From Brienomyrus brachyistius (lineage: Eukaryota; Chordata; Actinopteri; Osteoglossiformes; Mormyridae): DNA of 64,000 nucleotides. The stretch covers positions 8,729,642 to 8,793,641 of the forward strand of contig NC_064548.1 in the NCBI RefSeq assembly GCF_023856365.1. The letters run 5' to 3'. Positions 57,143 to 64,000 of this stretch are shown piece by piece. How positions within the stretch are numbered: the stretch's first letter is position 1; each line of letters begins with the position of its first letter. The notes below the pieces were generated by a model. That model was given only the letters and a program-made list of their open reading frames with translations, was not told where the DNA came from and did no database searches. The position numbers were made by a program, and so were the translations under genes.

Positions 57143-57414
57143 TGGTTCAGGGAGCATGAGGAATCATTTTCACGCATGACTTAGTCACCTTCAACCTCAT
57201 TGAAGGTCTTTGGCATGTGCTGAAGGAGGCTCTATGGAGGTTCAACTCACAAGTCAATACAGGATCTCTGTGAGAAATGAATGCAAATCTGGATGAAAAT
57301 AAAGGGTGAGCATAAGCTTGTAGAAACAAAGCCATGACAGATATGCATCATAATCTAAGCTAAAGACGGTCCAACAAAAAATTAAAATGGTTTTCTTTGG
57401 CCAGGCAGTGTGTC

Positions 57415-57416
57415 TG

Positions 57417-57468
<52 letters not shown>
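57415..57468. repeat. Compound (TA)n(TG)n microsatellite
   Basis: About 10 TA units pass into about 15 TG units, directly next to the Tc1-like right end. Confidence 0.95.
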
Positions 57469-57469
<1 letters not shown>

Positions 57470-57599
57470 ATTACATGACTTGGTGATTGGAAATAATCAT
57501 TGGCAATTTAGAAATAATCATTTTTGAAATTAAATTAATAATTGTGTTCTTCAAACTTTGCAGTATTACCGCCTTGTAGACCTTGGACATTCTAAATGT

Positions 57600-58800
57600 C
57601 AGTTTGATGAGGTATCCTGTAGAGATTTCACCCCGTGCTTCCTTAAGCTTGTCTCACAAGTTGGACTGGCTTGATGGGCACTTCTTACTGCATGGACCAT
57701 TTGGTCAAGCTGCTCTCATTACATCACAATAGAGATGACACCTGGTGACTGTGCTCGCCGTCCCATTACACACTGAATACCAGCTGACTGCTTCTTCACT
57801 GACTGCGTTGGAGCTGCCTTTGGGTCATTGTTCTGTAGGAGGATGAAATTGGCTCCAATTAAGTATCGTCCATAGGGCGTGGCATGGCGTTGAAAGATGA
57901 TCGCCTTCCTTCTTCAAGATCCCTTTTACCCTGTACAAATCTCCCACTTTACCATCATCAAACCAGCCCCAGACCATCTCATTGCCTCCATCCTGCTTGA
58001 CAGATATTGTCAAGCACTCCTCCAGCATCTTTTCATTTGATCTGCATCTCACAAACGTTCTTTGTGATCCAAACATCTCAGTCTTTTCGTTTTATTGGTC
58101 ATTCTGAGATAGGGCTCTTTCTTTGCAGTTCTGCCTAGAAGCCCAGCATCCCCGAGTTGCCTCTTCACTGTTGATATTGAGACTGGTCTTTTGCGGTTAC
58201 TATTTAATGAAACCGCCAGTTGAATACCTATGAGGCGTCTGTTTCTCAAACTACACCCTCTAATATATTTATCCTCCCGCTCAGTTCTGCACCAGGGCTT
58301 CCTTCTCCTCTTTCTGTTGCGGTTAGAGCAAGTTTATGCCGCTCTGTGAAGGGAGCAGTACACAGCGTAGTACAAGATCTTCAGTTTCCTGGCAACTTCT
58401 CGCATGGAATAGCCTTCATTTCTCAGAACAAGAACAGACCGACGAGTTTCAGAAGAAAGTTTCCTGCTTTCTGACCATTTTGATCTTGCAATCGAACCCA
58501 CAATTGCTGACGCTCCAGATACTCCAGAAATTTTGAATTGCTTCTTCAATCAGCGCAGCAATTTTCATCTGTGCTGACGCAATTGCAAAAGGCTTTTCTA
58601 ACGATCAATTAACGTTTTAAAATAATAAACTCGCATTAGCAAACGCAACACTCCACTGGAACACAGGACTAACTGTTGCTGATAAGGGGCCCCTGTACAC
58701 CTATGTAGATATTCCATTAAAGAACATCTTCCATGATATTCATTTTCAGCAGTAACAATGTCTACACAGTATTTCTGATCAACAGGATGTTATTTATTTG
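57600..58800 (-). pseudogene. Tc1-like transposase, broken, second copy
   Basis: Minus-strand fragments follow the order of a Tc1-like transposase. 58334-58549 holds the first helix-turn-helix (KLSSETRRSVLVLRNEGYSM). 58049-58249 holds the second DNA-binding part (RRLIGIQLAV, then TVKRQLGDAGLLGR). 57825-58076 holds the front of the catalytic domain (EKMLEECLT, then VWGWF and KVGDLYRVKGILKKEG). After a frameshift NNDPK (57818-57830) marks the second catalytic Asp. Between the TNKTKR phrase and MFGSQR a piece is missing that would hold the first catalytic Asp, and the third acidic position is not recognisable. Non-coding ends run to about 57600 and 58800. In life it would cut and paste the element at TA sites; this copy is inactive. 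Confidence 0.85.
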
Positions 58801-59278
58801 AACTGTATTGTGTGTGGCACAGTCTGAGCACACCTTGGGCTTTAAGTCTTTTGTAAGCTGGCAACAAAGCATAATTATACAGACACGGCTGTGGTCAAAC
58901 TGGGGGAGCGGTAAATGGGAAATTCAGTGGAACAAAAAGACAATCCACCGCAAAATGCCAGGATGATATGCAGTGTAGTTTTACCCCCTGTACCAGTTAA
59001 CATTATGCAGCCTCACCTTAAGAAATGAATGTACTATGCACACGTTGAACCCCTGCCGACTCAGTATAGGAGCCTTACATGTGGAAGTTACAGTTAAAGC
59101 ATTCGCTTTCTGTAGCTGCAACAGTGTCAGACATCACCTGCTGTGCTCTGTTCTCGTGGGGGGGGAGCACATTTAACACAATCAGGCTATGTGGAGCAAA
59201 AGAATAATGAAATATATATAATTCAACAGCTCCAACTTCCACCTTGCAGTTTATGCATCACTGTTGGACTAGATCACT
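58801..59278. other. Single-copy DNA, nothing recognised
   Basis: A G-run at 59159-59166. No exon or repeat was recognised. Confidence 0.4.
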
Positions 59279-59560
59279 GAGGGGCGGGTTTGTTGTTTTT
59301 GGGGCCTCCCTCAAAACGACTAATTGGGGATATGATCACTTCATGGTTGCATATAATGTTCATGTCAGTTATAGAGTAGCTAGCTAGTTTGCAGAGCATA
59401 CTGTTTTGGCATCTTCTAAATAAGGAATGCGTTCCTTTAATATTTAATCCTTTAATATTTAGTGTAGTGACTCTTTGTGGCCAGGAGGGGGCCCTGAAAT
59501 CTTGGGAGCCCCATGTAAATACAAGTTGAGTGGTGGTGAACCACTGCAACATGGGAGGGG
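59279..59560. repeat. Dispersed repeat shared with 43945-44085, copy 2
   Basis: See copy 1 for the matching blocks. Here 'tttaatatttaatcc' and 'tttaatatttagtg' (59437-59465) form a short duplication just before the second block. It is non-coding. Confidence 0.5.
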
Positions 59561-60387
59561 GGGAGTGCAGGTATTCTTCCTGAATACACTGTCCACTTCG
59601 CAGTGAGATTTGCAAACGACAAAGCTGCCAGCGTTTTAATTAAAGCCCATCTCAAACTGTCACCAAAAGGAGCCCGTCTCCCTCTGGACCAGCCAATTAG
59701 CTGGCTAGAAAGGGTACTTATGCAGAGTGATGGATTTAAGGCTCTGCTGAACAGCTTCTGTGTATCATTGTTGATCCATCAGCTAGTAGATCCTGATGCT
59801 CTCCTCCAAAGGCAAAGGTTGTTACACACTAAAGTGCAATAAAATACGTTTTTTTTTGTTCTATTTATTCTCAAAAACAACACTTTAAAGTGCACATATT
59901 TGCTCAGCAGAGAGGAATTGATTTAATTACAATGTCATTGCCTTTAATGGCAGACGGCCTCTTAATACGTGACCAATGTGACGGTTATATTTCTGTAGTA
60001 AATAAATAAAATACCAAATTCCTGCCCACTTTTAAATAAAAATGCTTCATCCTTTTTTAATGTGCCCCCTAAATGGGATCATGTATTCTTAAAAGTCCTT
60101 GGGATTGAGTTTATTTAAACTTTAAAAATCTTGTTATTCTTTATTGTTCACTTCGCAGGTTTTCATTCAATGCAGAAATATATATATATTTTTCCTTTAG
60201 TCAGCATCACTTGAGTTACACAGTGTTCTGGGTGAGGCCCTATCAGCAGGGCAGTCATAAAGGTCAGGAAAGTGGGGCCCCATACAGTAAATCTGGAACA
60301 TAATTGGATTGGTATGGGTTGGGGGCCCAATACGACATGCTTTCCTGGGGTCCCAAACCTCTAGTGGTTTACCTGCCTACCAGTGCT
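59561..60387. other. Single-copy block, possible conserved element at 59590-59850
   Basis: 59590-59850 ('cgttttaattaaagccc', 'agccaattagctggctag') has balanced composition and homeodomain-like cores. 60225-60370 is richer in GGGGCCCC words and may belong to a dispersed repeat. Confidence 0.35.
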
Positions 60388-60480
60388 GGTCAACCCATTA
60401 GGCAACATGGCCGGCTGCCTAGGGCACAGCAAGCCAAACAGATGACCCTGGGGGGGAAGGTTGCCAAGGACCCCACGTGG
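60388..60480. repeat. 'cctagggc' dispersed repeat, copy 2
   Basis: It pairs with 15849-15975 through 'caacccattaggcaacatgg' and 'ctgcctagggcac'. Class unknown. Confidence 0.45.
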
Positions 60481-60786
60481 CCACAGTGGTGGGCAGCGTT
60501 CTGCTAGTCCATTAACCGCTAATTAGCAAAGCTACATTCTCGTTAGGAGATCAGCATTTCAACATTTGAAAACTGTCAGCGGAGCAATTAGCTTCCCCTA
60601 AATTTAGTTCTGCTCATTGTAAATCTTCCAATATCTTTTTGCAGCAAAAGTAAATTCAATTTAACAGTTAAAAATGTTTGTAAATCCTAAAATGACAAAT
60701 ATTCGTTCTGGTCTGTTGTGAGCATGTCTGCACACTGTTGGCTGACTGCATGTAAACGCAAGAAATAATCAGTCAATAACTTAGTA

Positions 60787-60994
60787 GTATTTAAGGTAGT
60801 TTTGGCTAAATGTAAGTGAATGAAGATAAAGTCCATTTAAACTGGGATACCCTGAACTAAGCAGAGAACTAAGAGGGGCCTGTATCACAAAGCTGGGTTT
60901 CACGCTTAGCCGGAACTTGTCGGATTGCAGGTACCCTAATTTAAATGGACTTAATCTTTGTTCACTTACATTTAGCCCAGACTGCCTTAAATAT
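60787..60994. mobile_element. Palindromic MITE with 65-bp arms
   Basis: The left arm (60787-60851, 'gtatttaaggtagttttggc' to 'aaactgggatacc') and right arm (60930-60994, 'ggtaccctaatttaaatgg' to 'agactgccttaaatat') are inverted with about 55 of 65 positions matching. The loop contains 'ggcctgtatcacaaagct', the terminal word of the MITE at 21541. Non-coding. Confidence 0.75.
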
Positions 60995-60995
60995 G

Positions 60996-61112
60996 GGGTG
61001 GTAAAGTAGTTATCACTTTTGCCTCAAACTTTTGGGGCCAGCGGTCAAGTTTCTGCCATGGCTCTGTGTGGGCGGAGCTCTGTGTGGGCGGAGCTTGCAT
61101 GAGCCAGTTGCA
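60996..61112 (+). repeat. tRNA-headed SINE, 5' part
   Basis: 'gggtggtaaagtagttatca' followed by 'cttttgcctcaaacttttgg', 'gccagcggtcaagtttctgc' and 'catggctctgtgtgggcgg' is a diverged SINE head (A box near 60998-61012, B-box-like 'ggtcaagtttctgcc'). The phrase CTCTGTGTGGGCGGAG is duplicated in tandem at 61060-61093. Confidence 0.6.
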
Positions 61113-61483
61113 AAATAGGATTCTTGTGACAAAAATCTTTATATCTCACAAATGGAATATCATTGACAGAAAATTTACTCAGAATGCTATACAAAGTCCA
61201 ACAATCCCCAGTCGGGTAGCTCCTAAATATCCCCAGGTAATCACTCCAGGCCCATGGAACAAAATTGCTAAACAGGTTAGAATTCCAGCTCTCAAGGTAC
61301 ATTTTGAAGGGTTTCAGAGCCCAAAACCAAATCAAAGCTAAATTCATATATTAAAGTAGTTATAGTTAGTTTTCAAAAAAGTTTTTTAGTAATGTTTTGG
61401 TTTAGCGCTAATAAATTGAACTTTGGCGTCAGCGGATTAGCGGCTATCAAAGCTAACTTTTTGATTAGCTGTGTCCACCACTG

Positions 61484-63429
61484 ATGGCCTATTAGCTCTT
61501 CATTGATTCTCGCAAAATACTGGGACTGTTATCATCCTCAGATATTCCGCGCAAACATATTCACATGCTATGTCTATATCACGGCGCTCTCAGGAAGATG
61601 TGAAGTCTTCAGTCTTTCTATATTTCTGCGGTATTTTGCAGAATCTGCTGCCATACAGAATCTCTGCTCTACACTTTTCTCTCCAGGATTAATTACTTTG
61701 TACAGTATTTAACCATGTTGACTATTATGTCCACCCAGTTTATAATTTTACTCAGGACTTTTTTTTCTAGTCAATGGAATCTATTAAACCATATAATTAA
61801 CCCAATTTATTCACAATTCTGCAATCTACGGTATCTATGTGTACATACATTAATAAGATTAATGACACTAACAATCCATTGATTATACTCATGTAGAGGT
61901 TGCAGTGCTTAAAATTAAATGCTTCTCCCTGTTTGATTGATTTTTTTTTCAGTTCCTGTCCAAACATCGCCATGGGTCTGGCTCCAGTACATGGGTGGTC
62001 ACTATCTATAAGTCAACTTCATAATTACTTGTCATACTTACCATGAAAGCATGAACCAGAATGCAGATTCTAGTATCATGATAAATAGGAAGATTTTAAA
62101 AGTACAAACAAAGTTACAATGAATGCACACGGCTATAAATAGTTATGTTTTTACTGTTCCAGATATTCTGTAGAGGTGTTTATTTTTGTCCCAAACGGAA
62201 AAGCCAGGCTTTTTAAGTGAGAATTATTATAATCTACAACAAATATTTGGTACTGTGCTGAAAACATAAATCCTAAATGCCATTTCTTCTTTGGTTAGTA
62301 ATATGTCTGCCATGGAGTTTGCTAGTATGTCAATGATCTTATAATATAGTGCTATAATTTAAACATAGAAACCCTTTATAATACACCTAAATTTTATTAA
62401 CTTGAGGAAAGATTAGGAGTATAAAAAAATTATAATAAGAAGAAATATTGTGTACTGTCTAAACAAATATAACTCATTTTAACAAGGACATAAGGTTTGT
62501 AAAACTTCCAATTTTCGCAAATCTAAAGAAGATTCAATAGCAGAGATCATATTGCTTTAATAAGAGGGTCTGAACTACTAATCGTTCTGGGTGACCTCAT
62601 CGTTAATATTTTTTAATATCTCAGCATTAGCAATGTGATTATACCTGGATAGTTTGTGTTGACTTCTTCTTGGCGTGCCATTTGTTCAACTGGACCTAGA
62701 AATACATTTAATCAATTGATTGATTCATTGATTTATTATTATTATCTTTTTGCAGAAATTCTCATTAACAGGTGAATGAATTATCAATATTACATTTGTA
62801 AGCATGTTCACATCTAAGGTATCTACTTCTAAAAGTGATTTTGACTTCCTTCTGGTACGTCTTAAACTCAACAGTTAGTTTTCCTGTATTAAACAGAACA
62901 TCAAGATATCTACTTACAGTACAGTCTATCTGATGCCCTGTGGTGACGCTTAAAGTGCAGCCCACTTGGGTGTTGCTGTCGTTTCTTTTGATGCCCCGAT
63001 AATCCTGTCAATGGACATGGCGTTCTGCTAAGATTATGAGGATAGCAGCATTGTTGTCTGATGCTCAGTGCTCACCTTCAGCAATTCTATGCTGTATTAA
63101 GAGTGTGTTTAGCAGTGCCATTCACCACGACAATAAACAGTCAATACACTACTTATTAAATAAACACATTCCTTATTTCCGCTAACCAGCTAGCTATAAC
63201 AAAGCTCTACAAAAAAATAAAAAATTTCAGTTGCCAAGGTTTTTTGAATGGATTTACATGTAGGGTATTTTGAGGGTGCTGAATTCAAAAATCCCATTAC
63301 TTCTGCTGAATTGGTTCTAGTTTTTGAGATAATGGACATCCATGAAAATAATGCATTTCCCCAATGTGAACTGTGTGTGATAACAAATGCAATAGCTTTT
63401 GGTCTGTCTTTTGACTCTTTAAGAGTGGC
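61484..63429. other. AT-rich single-copy DNA, nothing firmly recognised
   Basis: No repeat was recognised. 62590-62760 has homeodomain-like words and could be conserved. If 63430-64000 is a gene, 63240-63429 would be its 3' side; no convincing polyadenylation signal was seen there. Confidence 0.35.
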
Positions 63430-64000
63430 TTAGGTAATGAAATGAATGATGAAGCGTTGAAGGAGAGTCTGAAAATAAAATTAGAGTTAAGTTCACATGT
63501 GCGTGTTTGCATGTTCATTTATTGCTGCTGTTACTGTGGTGGTGAATATTTACCCGGATCAAATCTGCCAAGTCCTTCCAATGCACGGGCATCATGGGAA
63601 CATTTAGCCAGAATTTAGCCAGAAATGGTTGAAATGCTTGTGATAGGGCCATGAAAAAATTTAGTTTGACCAAAAGAAGGGGATCCATTCGGGCTTCACA
63701 AATGCAGTCAGAAGAAGATGTCCCTGGGTTTTTCATCTATTTTGACTTCACCAAGTCCACATATTTCACAATAGAGGGCCAGACGTCCAATGCTCGTTCG
63801 ACAGCTGGCAAATTTTCGAGCCACCGATGGCCACAGAAAGGTAGAGAGGATCTTGAGGATGATGTTGCAGCTGTGAAGTCCTCTCTTCTGGCTGGTGCCG
63901 AGTGGAAAAGACAATGTAATGCTTTGAGAACTTTCTCCACCATCCGCACTTCGGAACCAGTCTTGAATGAGCCGTGAAGGGTATGTAGGCCACAACTTCC
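63430..64000 (-). pseudogene. Broken two-exon coding segment, runs off right edge
   Basis: From the window end a minus-strand frame stays open for 149 codons (64000-63554) except for one TAG at 63737-63739. Phrases include LHTLHGSFKTGS, then PFCGHRWLENLPAVERALDV, then after the TAG MKNPGTSSSD, DPLLLVKLNFFMALSQAF and WKDLADLIR. At 63554 the frame meets a donor (CGG|GTAAAT). 85 bases later 'ttctaattttattttcag' is a good acceptor, and the joined exon (63430-63468) continues LLQRFI and ends in TAA. The pattern FCGHRW...ERAL is like the RW segment of hAT-related transposase proteins, and I have an impression of similar uncharacterised fish proteins, but the family is not certain. The stop makes this a likely pseudogene or a transposon relic. 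Frames on the plus strand at 63651-63977 are antisense shadows. Confidence 0.55.
63469..63553 (-). other. Candidate 85-bp intron
   Basis: GT (63552-63553) after CGG and AG (63469-63470) after a T-rich tract bound 85 bases. The removed piece would otherwise read into a stop shortly after VNIHHHSN. The size matches the common small introns of teleosts. Confidence 0.5.

Larger units (their letters stand above)
56474..57412 (+). mobile_element. Tc1-like deletion derivative with SINE insertion
   Basis: Terminal inverted repeats: left 'cacaatgcccagccaaa' (from 56474), right 'tttggccaggcagtgtg' (to 57412). Between them lies 'ggatcattattacagccagg' and a decayed transposase end. 56580-56675 and 57143-57310 together form the C-terminal part on the plus strand, including FNLIEGLWHVLKEALW (57189-57236), which is the NPIExLW region with the last catalytic acidic residue of Tc1-like enzymes. 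The N-terminal and central parts are missing. The element is split by an insert at 56676-57142. Confidence 0.75.
60484..61483. mobile_element. 1-kb foldback element enclosing a MITE and a SINE head
   Basis: The ends 'cagtggtgggcagcg' (60484) and 'ctgtgtccaccactg' (to 61483) are inverted; inner parts 'taaccgctaattagcaaagc' and 'gcggattagcggctatcaaa' are further inverted-repeat words made of TTAGC/GCTAA. The central part is occupied by a palindromic MITE (60787-60994) and a SINE head (60996-61112). A short TGGCC lies at both outer flanks, which may be the remains of a target duplication. Confidence 0.55.

Noticed and set aside
56445..57177. Cluster of frames on both strands
   Set aside because: All lie in the Tc1-like element, SINE bodies or LTR module and share no domain; they are repeat by-products.
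63651..63977. 108-codon plus-strand frame
   Set aside because: It overlaps the minus-strand segment with conserved-looking phrases and a consistent splice pattern; the plus frame has neither.

Overview
The window reads as nuclear DNA of a ray-finned fish, probably a teleost. Evidence: AT-rich, mostly non-coding sequence; abundant CA, GATA, AATC and GA microsatellites; fish-type dispersed repeats (tRNA-headed elements with TGGATGGA tails, L2-like LINEs, Tc1-like transposons, Ty3/Gypsy LTR pieces, hAT-type MITEs); and one 85-bp candidate intron, a size common in teleosts. The species cannot be named. No intact protein-coding gene, rRNA or functional tRNA gene was found. The only non-mobile-looking coding signal is a broken exon pair that runs off the right edge (63430-64000, minus strand).

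Layout. 1-4390 is AT-rich with decayed repeats. A short, very CpG-dense island stands alone at 4395-4600. 5-13 kb is mostly single-copy DNA with a few SINE-like pieces. 13-23 kb mixes single-copy blocks with MITEs, a CA-flanked GGGGAC repeat and a LINE fragment. 23.7-31.7 kb holds a 57-bp tandem repeat, a long single-copy block that looks like conserved non-coding DNA, a solo LTR, another LINE fragment and CTTGG/CAAGTC-rich repeats. 31.7-33.6 kb is a Gypsy remnant: broken reverse transcriptase/RNase H, then directly an 814-bp LTR. 35.1-35.7 kb is an eroded DNA-transposon segment, and 37.5-39.1 kb is LTR-derived, purine-rich DNA. 41.7-47.5 kb contains two MITE-like elements sharing a GTGTTACC end, two LINE fragments and an hAT-type MITE with an 8-bp target duplication. 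49.5-49.9 kb is a 32-bp minisatellite.

The densest and most informative part is 54.4-61.5 kb, where insertions are nested: an L2-like LINE sits inside a GGGGAC repeat with an 11-bp target duplication; a SINE-like insert, itself carrying an LTR fragment, sits inside a Tc1-like deletion derivative with a 13-bp target duplication; a second Tc1-like copy follows; then a 1-kb foldback element encloses a palindromic MITE and a SINE head.

The genes do not form a pathway. The single-copy blocks between repeats (for example 24.2-25.1, 36.0-36.6, 44.5-45.2, 50.8-51.0 and 52.2-52.6 kb) have the look of gene-desert DNA near a developmental gene, but that is inference and needs alignment to other genomes. 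I saw no clear new biological system. The best leads are the interrupted coding segment at the right edge, the orphan CpG island and the nested-insertion record.
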